The position numbers and the translations under genes were made by a program. Below, one piece after another: positions 28,439 through 38,442 of a stretch of 64,000 bases of DNA (position 1 is the first letter of the stretch; the number at the start of each line of letters is the position of its first letter). The stretch comes from Gemmobacter aquaticus (GTDB taxonomy: Bacteria; Pseudomonadota; Alphaproteobacteria; Rhodobacterales; Rhodobacteraceae), in the NCBI RefSeq assembly GCF_007859075.1, contig NZ_VOAK01000022.1, forward strand, positions 62,001 through 126,000, in the 5' to 3' direction. A model generated the notes under the pieces. That model searched no databases. It was not told where the DNA came from and saw only the letters and a program-made list of their open reading frames with translations.

Positions 28439-29466
28439 TGGGTGGCGCGCGACCAGTCCTTGTTGCCCTGCTGGCGGCGCTTGCCATGACGGCACCGGCA
28501 AAGGCACAGGTGCTGGCTTTCGAAGAGCTTGACGGCTGGGCCGAGGACGATCATCGCGCCGCGCTCAGGACGTTTCTGAACACCTGCGACCAACTGGAGG
28601 ATGCGGCCTGGCAGCCGCTATGTTCCCTGGCCCGCGATGCAGCCGCCAGCCCAGAAAGCGCGCGCGCGTATTTCGAGCTGTTCTTCCGGCCCGTTCTGAT
28701 CGGCGATCCTCCTGCGCTCTTCACCGGCTACTATGAGCCAGAGCTCGACGGCTCGCCCAGCCAGACCGCGCGGTTCCGCGTTCCGATCTATGCCCGCCCG
28801 CCTGAATTGCAGGATGGCTCTGTCTACTACTCGCGCGCCGACATCGAGGCGGGCGCGCTGCGGGGCCGTGGGCTTGAGATTGCGTGGCTGGAAGATCCAG
28901 TCGATGCGTTTTTCTTGCAGATTCAGGGCTCTGGCCGCATTCGGATGCCGAATGGTCATGTGATGCGCGTGGGATATGGTGGCAAGAATGGCCATCCGTA
29001 CCGGTCGGTCGGGCAAGAATTGGTGCGACAGGGCACCTATTCGGCCGATCAGGTATCGGCCCAGACGATCCGGGGATGGGTCAAGCAGAACCCGGGACCC
29101 GGCAATGCGCTACTTGATCACAACCCCTCTTACGTGTTCTTCCGCCGCCTGCCCGACCTGCCCGCCGACCGCGGCCCGATCGGTGCAATGGGGCGGTCAA
29201 TCGTCGACATGCGCTCGATCGCGGTCGATCCGAGCTATCATACTCTGGGTGCGCCGGTCTGGATCGAGAAAGACGGGCGCGAGCCGATGCGGCGGCTGAT
29301 GGTCGCGCAGGATACCGGTGGGGCGATCAAGGGCGCGCAGCGCGCCGATATCTACTTTGGCACCGGTGACCGCGCGGGTGATGCGGCGGGAACGGTCAAG
29401 GATGGTGGGCGGATGGTCGTGCTGTTGCCCATCGACCTGGCCTTTGCGCAAACCCTCGACGGCTAG
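28435..29466 (+). CDS. mltA: MltA family lytic murein transglycosylase
   Basis: Cleaves peptidoglycan glycan strands to 1,6-anhydromuropeptides. The start at 28435 or the adjacent ATG at 28438; 343 residues. A signal peptide ends near ALAMTAPAKAQ without a lipobox, so a soluble periplasmic rather than lipoprotein form is likely. The MltA domain shows FTGYYEPELDGS and FFLQIQGSGRI, and the 3D domain has QDTGGAIKGAQRADIYFGTG, containing the catalytic Asp in DTGG. Start codons overlap the Tim44-like gene. Confidence 0.92.
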   Translation: MMGGARPVLVALLAALAMTAPAKAQVLAFEELDGWAEDDHRAALRTFLNTCDQLEDAAWQPLCSLARDAAASPESARAYFELFFRPVLIGDPPALFTGYYEPELDGSPSQTARFRVPIYARPPELQDGSVYYSRADIEAGALRGRGLEIAWLEDPVDAFFLQIQGSGRIRMPNGHVMRVGYGGKNGHPYRSVGQELVRQGTYSADQVSAQTIRGWVKQNPGPGNALLDHNPSYVFFRRLPDLPADRGPIGAMGRSIVDMRSIAVDPSYHTLGAPVWIEKDGREPMRRLMVAQDTGGAIKGAQRADIYFGTGDRAGDAAGTVKDGGRMVVLLPIDLAFAQTLDG

Positions 29467-29469
29467 ACC

Positions 29470-30072
29470 ATGGCCCGGCGTCGTGATCTGCGCCCTGAGG
29501 AGGCCGAGTTGTGGCAGGCGGTCGCCCGCACGGCCCGGCCAATGCACGCAGGGCAGGTCCATCATCGTGCGACCCCGAAGCCTGATCCCACCCCGACCCG
29601 CGACCAGATCGCCCCCGCCCCGACGGAGCCCGGGCTCAACCGCTTTCGCGTGGGCGAAAGGGCCGGTGCAAAGCCGGTGATCGACGTTCAGCCCGGCACG
29701 GCTGACCGTCTGTCATCGGCGCCTGTCCTGATGGATGCCAAACATCATGGTCGGATGATCCGTGGCAAGCTGGTTCCCGAGGCGCGGATCGACCTGCACG
29801 GCATGACCGTGGCCGAGGCCCACCCCGAACTGATCCGCTTTGTGATGAACAGCTGGCATGCTGGCTTTCGGCTTCTGCTGGTGATTACCGGCAAGGGAAA
29901 ACCGGGGCCGGATTACGGTCCGATCCCGATGCGCTATGGCGTTCTGAAGCACCAGGTGCCGCACTGGCTGCGCCTGCCGCCGCTTGGACCTTGCGTCCTG
30001 CAGGTAACCGAGGCGCATCTGCGCCATGGCGGCGCAGGCGCCTATTACGTCTATCTGCGCCGCGGCGGTTAG
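29470..30072 (+). CDS. Smr domain protein
   Basis: Small protein with a C-terminal Smr (MutS2-related) domain, a fold with nicking-endonuclease or RNA-cleavage activity in studied relatives. 200 residues; a basic N-terminus (MARRRDLRPEEAELW), a Pro-rich linker and the Smr domain from about 100 with IDLHGMT and the loop LVITGKGKPG, which stands in place of the usual G-H/K-G motif. It starts 3 bp after mltA and is probably cotranscribed. Function in the cell is unknown. Confidence 0.88.
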   Translation: MARRRDLRPEEAELWQAVARTARPMHAGQVHHRATPKPDPTPTRDQIAPAPTEPGLNRFRVGERAGAKPVIDVQPGTADRLSSAPVLMDAKHHGRMIRGKLVPEARIDLHGMTVAEAHPELIRFVMNSWHAGFRLLLVITGKGKPGPDYGPIPMRYGVLKHQVPHWLRLPPLGPCVLQVTEAHLRHGGAGAYYVYLRRGG

Positions 30073-30075
30073 GCG

Positions 30076-31200
30076 CTACTGCGCCAGATCGTTCGCGACG
30101 GCGCCCACCGGCGCCATGATCACTTGCGTCGCATTCTGTACCGTCAGCACGACGCCCGGCAACAGGCCCACCTTGCCGCGCTGATCGCCCGAGAAGGCGG
30201 TGTTGATGTCCTCGACCCGGCCAATGATCTGCAGCAGCGCCGGGTTGTCGCCGACGTTGAAATGCCCCGCACCCTTGTTGAACTCCGTGGTGTCAAGATA
30301 GGTGACCTCGAGATCGGAAATACGCGAGATGTCCTGCAGGTTGCCAAGCCGCTCGGGCTGGCCGGTGATGCGCGCCGAGACGCTGAGCGCCGTGTCGCGT
30401 GAAGACCCGAAGATCACAAAGGGCTGCGGAAGCTGATCGAAGGACTGCGCCTGAATGCGGAACAGATCCACATCGATATCCGGTGAAATCAGAATGACCC
30501 CCGCGATGCGGTCCTTCGCCGGATCCTGCCTCAGCGCCATCTGGCGCAGCGTTTCCATCGTGAGGGCCGCACCCATCGAATGCGCCACGATGATGATGCG
30601 CTGAACCCCCGCCGCCGCCGTCTCGCGCAGCAGCGTCTCCAGTCCGTCGCGGGCAAACATCGACGAATCCCGATCAGCAACATAGCCTAGCGGGTTCGCG
30701 GCCGATGGCCAGCTGTAGTGCATGGTTATGCCGGGGGTCTCGATGTCATGCGCCAGCTGCGCGATGCGGAACAGCCCATCGGCGAAGGTGTTGTTAAAGC
30801 CATGCACAAAGATCACGGCGTCGCGCTCATTGCGCGGCCGAGCCCGTACCTGCCCGGCAAGATTGGATCGAAACTCGCGTGTTGAGGGGTAGTGAACCGC
30901 CTCTGTGATCAGGAAATGCCGCTCTGGATCGGACTTCTGCGATGAGCCCGGAAAGGCGATCTGGCCCGGTTTGCGGTCAGGTGGTACCGAGACGTCATAT
31001 CGCGCAAAGCGCTCAACCTCGGACCGCTGGTTTCCGAAGGTTCCGGTCTCGGGGTTGATGTCGCGCATCGTGCCGATGAAGACCTGCTCTACAGCACCAA
31101 CTTGGGCCGCAGCAGGATCAAGGCGCACATAGGCGCGCTGCGCGCATCCGACCAGAACCAGCAGGCAGCAGCCAATAACAATCTGACGCACCGACAGCAC
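30076..31200 (-). CDS. Alpha/beta-hydrolase lipoprotein (DUF900 type)
   Basis: 374-residue predicted lipoprotein: a short signal peptide ends in the lipobox LVGC (Cys19). The domain resembles the DUF900/esterase-like alpha/beta hydrolases: FVHGFNNTFADGLFR around the oxyanion region, HYSWPSAANPLGY, the nucleophile elbow AHSMGA, and DIDVDLFR for the acid. It is likely anchored on the periplasmic side. Substrate unknown. Downstream of hslU (58 bp) on the same strand and convergent with the Smr gene. Confidence 0.82.
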   Translation of the reverse strand: MLSVRQIVIGCCLLVLVGCAQRAYVRLDPAAAQVGAVEQVFIGTMRDINPETGTFGNQRSEVERFARYDVSVPPDRKPGQIAFPGSSQKSDPERHFLITEAVHYPSTREFRSNLAGQVRARPRNERDAVIFVHGFNNTFADGLFRIAQLAHDIETPGITMHYSWPSAANPLGYVADRDSSMFARDGLETLLRETAAAGVQRIIIVAHSMGAALTMETLRQMALRQDPAKDRIAGVILISPDIDVDLFRIQAQSFDQLPQPFVIFGSSRDTALSVSARITGQPERLGNLQDISRISDLEVTYLDTTEFNKGAGHFNVGDNPALLQIIGRVEDINTAFSGDQRGKVGLLPGVVLTVQNATQVIMAPVGAVANDLAQ

Positions 31201-31258
31201 TCCTGCCTTGGGTTAAAGCCGCGCGAAGGTCGCCGATTCGAGTATCAGCGACAAGACC

Positions 31259-32557
31259 TTACAGCACATAGCGGCTGAGATCGGCGGATTTCGCCAAAGC
31301 GCCCACGTTCGTTTCCACGAAGGCCGCGTCAACCACCACCGCCTCGCCGCCGCGATCGGGGGCCGTGAACGACAGCTCCTCGAAAACCCGCTCCATGACG
31401 GTGTATAGCCTGCGCGCCCCAATGTTCTCGACACTCTGGTTTACGTCGGCGGCTATACGGGCAAGGGCGGCGATCCCGTCTTCGGTAAAGCGTATCTCCA
31501 CCGCTTCGGTCGCCATCAGTGCTGCATACTGGCGCGTCAAGGCGTTGTCGGTCTCGGTCAGAATGCGGACAAAGTCGCCTTCGGTCAGCGGACGCAACTC
31601 GACCCGGATCGGCAGTCGTCCCTGCAGTTCCGGCAGCAGGTCTGACGGTTTGGCGATATGGAAGGCGCCGCTTGCGATGAACAGGATATGATCTGTCCTG
31701 ACCGGCCCGTACTTCGTCGAAACCGTCGTCCCTTCGATCAAGGGAAGCAGGTCGCGCTGCACGCCTTCGCGGCTGACGTCGGCACCACGGGCATCGGCGC
31801 GTGCGCAGATCTTGTCGATCTCATCCAGAAAGACGATGCCGTTTTCCTGAACACTCTCCAGCGCCGCCGCTTTCACGGCCTCGTCATCCAGCAGCTTGTC
31901 GGCCTCTTGCCCCAGCAGGATTTCATAGCTGTCGGCCACCGTCAGCTTCTTGCGGGTCGCGCGGCCGCCAAAGGCCTTGAACAGATCCTGCAGACCCTGC
32001 ATCTGCATCTCCATTCCATTACCGCCCCCCATCATCATCGGAAAGCTGGGTGTATCCTGCACCTCAAGCTCGATCACCGTCTGATCCAGTTCGCCCTTCT
32101 TCAGCTTCTGGCGGAACATCTCGCGCGTCTGTTCGCGGGCGTCCTTCCCCGCGATGGCCTCGATCACCCGGTCCTCGGCGGCCTTGAGCGCGCGGGCCTT
32201 GACGTCCTCGCGCATACGGGCGCGGGTCTCGATCATCGCGGCATCAACCAGATCGCGGATTATGCTGTCGACATCGCGACCGACGTATCCCACTTCGGTG
32301 AACTTGGTCGCCTCGACCTTGAGGAAGGGTGCGCGTGCGAGTTTCGCCAGGCGGCGGCTGATCTCGGTCTTGCCGACGCCGGTCGGGCCGATCATCAAGA
32401 TGTTCTTCGGGTAGACCTCGTCCCGCAGGTCGTCGCCCAGTTGCTTGCGCCGCCAGCGGTTACGCAGGGCGACCGCCACGGCGCGCTTGGCCTCGGCCTG
32501 GCCGATGATGAAGCGATCAAGCTCGGACACGATTTCGCGCGGGGTCAGGTTGGTCAT
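31259..32557 (-). CDS. hslU: HslU, ATPase of the HslUV protease
   Basis: AAA+ unfoldase that feeds proteins into HslV. 432 residues with Walker [10 protein letters not shown] (about 57-65), the pore loop GYVGRDVDS, an I domain that includes a Met-rich stretch [13 protein letters not shown], Walker [11 protein letters not shown], and a C-terminus ending DLSRYVL that inserts into HslV. It is separated from hslV by a GNAT gene whose stop overlaps the hslU ATG by 4 bp. Confidence 0.97.
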   Translation of the reverse strand: MTNLTPREIVSELDRFIIGQAEAKRAVAVALRNRWRRKQLGDDLRDEVYPKNILMIGPTGVGKTEISRRLAKLARAPFLKVEATKFTEVGYVGRDVDSIIRDLVDAAMIETRARMREDVKARALKAAEDRVIEAIAGKDAREQTREMFRQKLKKGELDQTVIELEVQDTPSFPMMMGGGNGMEMQMQGLQDLFKAFGGRATRKKLTVADSYEILLGQEADKLLDDEAVKAAALESVQENGIVFLDEIDKICARADARGADVSREGVQRDLLPLIEGTTVSTKYGPVRTDHILFIASGAFHIAKPSDLLPELQGRLPIRVELRPLTEGDFVRILTETDNALTRQYAALMATEAVEIRFTEDGIAALARIAADVNQSVENIGARRLYTVMERVFEELSFTAPDRGGEAVVVDAAFVETNVGALAKSADLSRYVL

Positions 32558-33090
32558 GCGTGCTCCTCGGGAACGTGCCGCATCAGAAGGCTATCGCCTG
32601 TGCGGTCTTTCAGGTCTTCAATCACCCGGAACCCTGCCTTTTCATAGGCGCGCACGGCCCGAAGGTTGGCGGGGTCGGGGTCGATGATGATGACGGTTTC
32701 GCCTTCAGTGCGAAGGCGCGCCACGAACAGACGCAAGGCGGCAGAGCCAATGCCTTGCGAGAGCCTCGACGCTTCGGCGAGGCTCAGATCCACGCCCACT
32801 GTATGATCAGCAAGCCACGCAAGCCAGGGCGCCTCTGTCAACCAGGGTTCCACCCTGTTCGAGGCAATCCGCCAGACCTGAATGTAGCCGATGGGCTGGC
32901 CCCGCTGCAGGATGATGAAGGGCCGTGTGTCATCGCGCCCTTCGATCATGTCGCGGATATAGCCGAGTTCGGTCTCGGGCGTGCCCCACCATTCGCGCCA
33001 GTGGGGGCGTTCCAGCCAGTCGGCAAGCATGGACAGATCGTCCGTTGAAACCGGCCGAAAGTCGAGATCTTGTGCCGCCTCAGCGGGCAC
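32554..33090 (-). CDS. GNAT N-acetyltransferase between hslV and hslU
   Basis: 178-residue acetyltransferase of the GNAT fold, closest in look to the AAC(6')-type branch: [47 protein letters not shown], the acetyl-CoA loop [16 protein letters not shown], and [20 protein letters not shown]. It is translationally embedded: its start overlaps the end of hslV by 11 bp and its stop overlaps hslU by 4 bp. Substrate unknown; nothing here shows antibiotic modification. Confidence 0.88.
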   Translation of the reverse strand: MPAEAAQDLDFRPVSTDDLSMLADWLERPHWREWWGTPETELGYIRDMIEGRDDTRPFIILQRGQPIGYIQVWRIASNRVEPWLTEAPWLAWLADHTVGVDLSLAEASRLSQGIGSAALRLFVARLRTEGETVIIIDPDPANLRAVRAYEKAGFRVIEDLKDRTGDSLLMRHVPEEHA

Positions 33091-33640
33091 GGATCGTCTC
33101 CACGGTCAGGTTGCCGTTCGTGTAGACGCAAATGTCAGCCGCGATTGCCATGGCCTTGCGCGCAATCTCTTCGGCTCCAAGGTCGGTCTGCATCAGGCCG
33201 CGCGCAGCGGCCAAGGCAAAATTGCCGCCCGATCCGATGGCGGCGATGTCGTGCTCAGGCTCCAGCACATCGCCTGCGCCGGTGATCACGAAGAGGTCCG
33301 TGCCATCCGTCACGATCAACATGGCTTCAAGGTTGCGCAGGTACTTGTCCATGCGCCAGTCCTTGGCCAGATCGACACAGGCGCGCGCGAGCTGGCCGGG
33401 TGCGGCCTCCAGCTTTTTCTCCAGCCGTTCAAGCAGGGTAAAGGCATCGGCGGTTGATCCCGCAAAACCACAGACAACATCGCGTCCGCCGGGGGATAGC
33501 CTGCGAACCTTGCGCGCCGAGCCCTTGATGACGGTCTGTCCCAGGCTCACCTGCCCGTCGCCCGCCACCACAACCTCGCCGCCGCGCCGGACGGCAAGGA
33601 TCGTAGTGCCGTGCCAGCCGGGAAATCTGTCTTCCGCCAT
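33080..33640 (-). CDS. hslV: HslV, proteolytic subunit of HslUV
   Basis: Threonine protease of the proteasome fold. The start at 33640 ([17 protein letters not shown]) gives 186 residues; the N-terminal extension is typical of alphaproteobacteria and is processed to expose Thr in HG-TTI as nucleophile. Visible: [16 protein letters not shown] and [17 protein letters not shown]. First gene of hslV-GNAT-hslU and divergent from motB (138 bp between starts). Confidence 0.96.
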   Translation of the reverse strand: MAEDRFPGWHGTTILAVRRGGEVVVAGDGQVSLGQTVIKGSARKVRRLSPGGRDVVCGFAGSTADAFTLLERLEKKLEAAPGQLARACVDLAKDWRMDKYLRNLEAMLIVTDGTDLFVITGAGDVLEPEHDIAAIGSGGNFALAAARGLMQTDLGAEEIARKAMAIAADICVYTNGNLTVETIRAR

Positions 33641-33778
33641 GGGTGCCTCCGTTTCCATTCTATATGGCGCGCCAGTGGCCGCTTCACAAGCGCAGGGCAA
33701 ATGCGCGGGATTTTATCCGTTAAGCGGTTCTTTACGCAGGCCTTTCAATCTGGGACCGGGTGAATGCAGGGGTGTGAT

Positions 33779-34591
33779 ATGGCCGGCAGCAACAATGCCG
33801 CGCCCGTCATCATCAAACGGAAGAAGATCGTCGCGGGCGAGGGTCACCACGGGGGTGCGTGGAAAGTTGCCTATGCCGATTTCGTGACGGCCATGATGGC
33901 CTTCTTCCTGCTGATGTGGCTTTTGGGCGCAACAACCGAAAAGCAGCGCAAGGGCGTTGCTGATTATTTCAACCCGACCGTCACTGTCTCGACCAGCGGT
34001 GGGGGTGAGGGCGTTCTGGGCGGGGATGCGCCAATGCCGGAGCAGACCGGGCATACCTCGGGCACCGGGGTTGCGGGCGGGCGCGTGCTGGGCGACGGCC
34101 CCGAGAGCGATGGCGCCCGGCTGAAGGAGGTCAAGGCCGAGATCGATCGTCTGCTGACCGCCTTTGGTGGAGAGAGCATGACCATGCAACGCGCCCTGCG
34201 CCATGTCGTGACCCGCGTGACGGACGAGGGGGTTGTGCTTGAAATTCACGATCTGCCTGACGCCCCCCTCTTTCAATCCGAAGGTGCACTGGCCACGCCC
34301 GTGCTGCACACCATCACCGATGCGATGGCCGAGGCGCTTGGCATCACGCAGGCGCAGATCGCGGTGAACGGCCATGTCCGCGCCTATCCGGTTGTTCTGG
34401 TCGACAATCCCGTCTGGACACTCTCGGCGGCGCGGGCAGAAACGGTCCGACAACTTCTGCAGGATGGGGGTCTGGCACCCGGTCGCGTTCAGCGCGTTGT
34501 CGGGCATGCCGATCGGCGCCCGGTGACGGCGGACCCGATGGCCGCGCGCAACAACCGGATTGAAGTTGTGCTGCTGCGTGAGGATCGATGA
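33779..34591 (+). CDS. motB: MotB-like flagellar motor stator protein
   Basis: Stator subunit of the flagellar motor. The ATG at 33779 follows AGGGG; 270 residues. The N-terminal plug and membrane segment WKVAYADFVTAMMAFFLLMWLLG carries the ion-binding Asp (AYADF). After a Gly/Pro-rich linker comes an OmpA-like peptidoglycan-binding domain (SAARAETVRQLL, VVGHADRRPV, NNRIEVVLL). No motA is adjacent. First gene of a rightward flagellar cluster. Confidence 0.92.
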   Translation: MAGSNNAAPVIIKRKKIVAGEGHHGGAWKVAYADFVTAMMAFFLLMWLLGATTEKQRKGVADYFNPTVTVSTSGGGEGVLGGDAPMPEQTGHTSGTGVAGGRVLGDGPESDGARLKEVKAEIDRLLTAFGGESMTMQRALRHVVTRVTDEGVVLEIHDLPDAPLFQSEGALATPVLHTITDAMAEALGITQAQIAVNGHVRAYPVVLVDNPVWTLSAARAETVRQLLQDGGLAPGRVQRVVGHADRRPVTADPMAARNNRIEVVLLREDR

Positions 34592-34685
34592 CCGGGTCGC
34601 GCGACTGTTGTCGTTAGGGGGATCTTAAGCCCGCGGGCGCAGGGTCGGCTCCAGACCGGATTCGATCTTTGGAAAGGCACCCATC

Positions 34686-35984
34686 ATGACGATCTCTTCT
34701 GCCCTGAACGCCGGTGTGGCGGGACTGAATGCCAATTCCTCACGCCTCGCGGCGATCTCTGACAACATCGCCAACTCGGGGACCTATGGCTACAAGCGCA
34801 CGACGACCGAGTTTGAAAGCGTTGTGCTGACCGGCTCTGCCTCGGCGGGAACCTATACGGCAGGGGGCGTGCGGTCGCAGGCCAGCCGGTTGATCGATCA
34901 GTCTGGTTCTCTGATCACCACGTCGAATGCGCTCGATCTTGCGGTCAGCGGTCGCGGGATGTTGCCGGTGACCCGCTCCGGCGATGCGGCGGCGGGCAGC
35001 AACTTGCTGATGACGCGCACCGGCGCTTTCCGTGCCGACCAGAACGGGTTCCTGACCACGGGATCTGGCCTCGTGCTGCTGGGATGGCCGGCGGGAACCG
35101 ATGGCGCGATCCCGGCGCTTCCACGCGACAGCGCCGCGGGCCTGACGCCGGTTGTGATCAACGCAAACCAGCAGGCAGGCGATGCCACAACCGAAATCAC
35201 CTTGGGCGTAAACCTCCCCGCGACGGCAACCGCGCCTGACGGTACCGGCGAGGACTTCCCTCTGTCTGTCGAATACTTCGGCAACCTCGGCACCTCGGAA
35301 ACGCTGGAGTTCACCTTTACGCCGACGGTCGGGGGGGCGGCGAACTCCAACGCCTGGACGATGCAGATCCGCGATTCCGCACAGGCCGGGGTGGTGATCG
35401 GGGAATATGAACTAACGTTCGATAATAGCCGCGCCAATGCTGGAACGCTTTCGTCCGTCGCGGTCATCTCGGGCGGGGCCTATGACCCGGCGACGGGCGC
35501 GCTCGACCTCACCGTCGCGGGCGGCCCGCTGCAAATCAACATCGGAATGCTGGGGGATACCTCGGGGCTGACCCAGCTTTCCGACAGTTTCAGCCCGACT
35601 TCGATTTCAAAGAATGGCTCGGCTGTCGGCAACCTGACCTCGGTCGAGATTGATGATCAGGGCATGCTGACCGCAACCTATGACACGGGGCTGACGCGCA
35701 CGCTCTATCAGATCCCGCTGGTCGATGTGCCGAACATCAACGGCCTGACCGCCCTGAACGATCAGGTCTATGAGACCTCGATCAGCTCGGGCAGCTTCTA
35801 TCTTTGGGATGCGGGTGAAGGGCCCACCGGCACGATCGCAGGGTTTGCGCGCGAGGAATCGACCACGGATCTTGCAGCTGAACTGACGAGCCTGATCCAG
35901 ACCCAGCGGGCCTATACCTCCAGCGCGAAGATCATCCAGACCGTGGATGAGATGCTGCAGGAAACCACCAATATCAAGCGATAG
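34686..35984 (+). CDS. flgE: FlgE, flagellar hook protein
   Basis: Structural protein of the hook. 432 residues, with the N-terminal rod/hook/filament motif LNANSSRLAAISDNIAN, the GYKRTTTEFE segment, a variable D-domain middle, and a C-terminal heptad helix containing SLIQTQRAYTSSAKII. The SD GGAAAGG precedes the ATG. Ten bp lie between it and flgK. Confidence 0.94.
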   Translation: MTISSALNAGVAGLNANSSRLAAISDNIANSGTYGYKRTTTEFESVVLTGSASAGTYTAGGVRSQASRLIDQSGSLITTSNALDLAVSGRGMLPVTRSGDAAAGSNLLMTRTGAFRADQNGFLTTGSGLVLLGWPAGTDGAIPALPRDSAAGLTPVVINANQQAGDATTEITLGVNLPATATAPDGTGEDFPLSVEYFGNLGTSETLEFTFTPTVGGAANSNAWTMQIRDSAQAGVVIGEYELTFDNSRANAGTLSSVAVISGGAYDPATGALDLTVAGGPLQINIGMLGDTSGLTQLSDSFSPTSISKNGSAVGNLTSVEIDDQGMLTATYDTGLTRTLYQIPLVDVPNINGLTALNDQVYETSISSGSFYLWDAGEGPTGTIAGFAREESTTDLAAELTSLIQTQRAYTSSAKIIQTVDEMLQETTNIKR

Positions 35985-35993
35985 GGGCGCGCC

Positions 35994-37442
35994 ATGAGCC
36001 TGTCTTCCGCGATGCTCTCGGCGGTTTCGGGGCTTGCGACAGCAAGCCGGCTGGCCGGGGTTGCATCCAACAACATCGCGAATGCCGAAACGCCCGGCTA
36101 TGTCCGTCGCGCCGCCGATGTCACATCAATTGTTCTGGACGGTGCGGGAACGGGCGTCACGGTCAGCGGAATCCGGCGCGAGGCGAGCCCGCTCTTGCTC
36201 GCCGAACGGCGTGAAAGCGAGGCCTCAGCCGCAGCCGCGGATACCACGCAGGACTTTCTCGTGTCCGTGGAAGAGGCCCTGGGTGACGCGGACAGTGAGG
36301 ATTCGCTGGTCGGTCGGATTGCCGCCTTCGAATCCGCGCTGATTTCGGCGGCCAGCCGGCCCGAGTCGCAAAGCCAACTACTGTCCGTCTGGACGGTGGC
36401 ATCGGCGCTTGCGGGTCAATTGAATGACGTATCCGCTGCCGTACAGAGCAGCCGCGCGCAGGCAGATGCCGAGATTTCGGCGCAGGTGACGTCGTTGAAC
36501 GATGCCTTGGCTCAGGTCGCAAGCCTCAATGATCGTATTCGCGTCGCAAAAGCCTCTGGTGCGGATGCAAATGACCTGATCGATCTACGCCAGAAAACGG
36601 TCAACGGGATCTCGGCGATCATCCCGGTGCGGGAATATGCGCGCGACGGGGGAGAGATCGCACTTTTCTCAACCCGGGGTGCTGTTCTGGTTGACGGGCG
36701 GGCCTCGGTCTTTGGCTTCGCGGCGGCCGGTGCGGTGACATCGGATCAGACGGTTGAAAATGGCGGTCTGGGCGGCCTCAGCCTCAACGGGCGCGCCATC
36801 GGTACGGGCCTGATTGCCGGTGGCAGCCTTGCCGCAAACTTTGCGATCCGCGACGAGCTTGGTCCGCAGATGCAGGCGAACCTCGATGCCGTGGCACGCA
36901 GCCTGGTTGAGCGCTTTCAGGACGCGGATGTCGATGCGACGCTCGGCCCTGGCGACGCCGGACTCTTCACCGATTCCGGTGCTGCCTTCGCGCCTGCGAA
37001 TGAAAGCGGTCTTGCCGGGCGCATCGCGCTAAACTCCGCTGCTGATCCGGCTGCGGGCGGCCTTCTCACACGTCTTCGCGACGGGCTTGGTGCCGCAGCC
37101 CTTGGCGAGGCCGGTGAGTCCAGCCTGCTGATCCGGCTGAAAGAGGCGCTGACACAGGCAACGGTGGCCGCCAGCGGGGCAAGCTTCGCCACGGGTCAGC
37201 ACAGCCTTTCCGGTTTCGCCTCAGCATTGGTTTCAGATGTGGCGACGCGACGGATCGACGCCCAGGCACACGCCTCATTCTCCGCAGCACGGCTGACCGC
37301 CGTGACAGAGCAAGAGGCTGCCCTCGGCGTTGATACCGATGCCGAACTGCAGGACCTGATGCAGATCGAGAAATCCTACGCCGCCAACGCGCGCGTCCTG
37401 CAGGTTCTGGACCAGATGCTGCAGACAGTCATGGAGATCTGA
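35994..37442 (+). CDS. flgK: FlgK, hook-filament junction protein 1
   Basis: Adaptor between hook and filament. 482 residues, N-terminal ASRLAGVASNNIANAETPGY, an Ala/Ser-rich middle and a C-terminal DLMQIEKSYAANARVLQ that pairs with the N-terminal helix. One bp separates it from flgL. Confidence 0.93.
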   Translation: MSLSSAMLSAVSGLATASRLAGVASNNIANAETPGYVRRAADVTSIVLDGAGTGVTVSGIRREASPLLLAERRESEASAAAADTTQDFLVSVEEALGDADSEDSLVGRIAAFESALISAASRPESQSQLLSVWTVASALAGQLNDVSAAVQSSRAQADAEISAQVTSLNDALAQVASLNDRIRVAKASGADANDLIDLRQKTVNGISAIIPVREYARDGGEIALFSTRGAVLVDGRASVFGFAAAGAVTSDQTVENGGLGGLSLNGRAIGTGLIAGGSLAANFAIRDELGPQMQANLDAVARSLVERFQDADVDATLGPGDAGLFTDSGAAFAPANESGLAGRIALNSAADPAAGGLLTRLRDGLGAAALGEAGESSLLIRLKEALTQATVAASGASFATGQHSLSGFASALVSDVATRRIDAQAHASFSAARLTAVTEQEAALGVDTDAELQDLMQIEKSYAANARVLQVLDQMLQTVMEI

Positions 37443-37443
37443 G

Positions 37444-38442
37444 ATGACGACAATGATCGGTGATCTGGTCCAGAGCGGCCAATTGCGTCGCAGCATCGGC
37501 CAGACCAAGGCGCAGATTCAGACGCTGACGACTGAGGTGACGACGGGCGTGGCGTGGGATATCCCGCAGCACCTGCGGGGTGATCTTGGTGCCTTGCATT
37601 CGGTGCGGACCGCACTGGTGCGACTGGACGGCTACAAGACCGCGACGACTGAAATGGGCCTGATCGCCAGCGCGGCGCAGCAGGTGGTGCAGGGGATTTC
37701 TACTTACGCCGCCGATCTGGCTGAACCGCTGATGTCGGCCGGAACCTACGGCCAATCCTCGACCATCAAGGCCATGGGCGTTGAGGCCGCGGAGAAGTTC
37801 AAAGCGGCGGTGACCATGCTCAATACCAGGGTTGGGGATCGGGCGATCTTTTCGGGTACGGCCACAGATCGTGCGCCGCTGCCAGGTGGCGACGACCTGC
37901 TGCAAACCCTGTCGGCGCGGGTCGCGGGCGCAACCACGGCGGCCGAGGTCGAGGTAGCAGTCTCTGGCTGGTTTGACGACCCTGCGGGGTATTCGGCGAC
38001 GTTTGCGGGCTCGACTGAAGCGATGCGGGCTGAAATCGCCGTGGGCGAATACGCCGAACTTTCCGTGACGGCCGGATCGGATGCCTTGCGGGATACGCTC
38101 AAGGCACTTGCCCTGGCCGCGATGCTGGATGATGGGACGCTGTCGCTGAACAGTGCCGAGGGCGCGCGGCTTGCCTCGGCAGCCGGATCGGCCCTGATTG
38201 AGGGGTCAACGGCGCGGGCTGATCTGACCGCAGAGTTGGCGGTTACCGAACAGCGCATTGCCGAGGCGCAAACGCGCAACAGTGCAGAGGCGAGCGCCCT
38301 TGAAATCGCCCAGGCGGGTCTGGTCGAGGTCGATCCCTATCAGGCCTCGGCTCAGCTTTCCGATGCACAGACCCGGCTTGAAACCATCTTTGCGATCACG
38401 GCGCGCATGTCACAGCTTTCATTGGTGAACTTCCTGAAATGA
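37444..38442 (+). CDS. flgL: FlgL, hook-filament junction protein 3
   Basis: Second junction protein, flagellin-like. 332 residues: an N-terminal flagellin-type helix (LRRSIGQTKAQIQTLTTEVT), ARVGDRAIFSGTATDRAPL style central part (here NTRVGDRAIFSGT), and a C-terminal helix with SQLSLVNFLK. It overlaps flgI by 4 bp (ATGA). Confidence 0.92.
   Translation: MTTMIGDLVQSGQLRRSIGQTKAQIQTLTTEVTTGVAWDIPQHLRGDLGALHSVRTALVRLDGYKTATTEMGLIASAAQQVVQGISTYAADLAEPLMSAGTYGQSSTIKAMGVEAAEKFKAAVTMLNTRVGDRAIFSGTATDRAPLPGGDDLLQTLSARVAGATTAAEVEVAVSGWFDDPAGYSATFAGSTEAMRAEIAVGEYAELSVTAGSDALRDTLKALALAAMLDDGTLSLNSAEGARLASAAGSALIEGSTARADLTAELAVTEQRIAEAQTRNSAEASALEIAQAGLVEVDPYQASAQLSDAQTRLETIFAITARMSQLSLVNFLK

Noticed and set aside
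32554-33090. Aminoglycoside-resistance acetyltransferase
   Set aside because: Only the fold and general sequence style are shared; it is embedded in the hslV-hslU unit, which argues for a housekeeping role.
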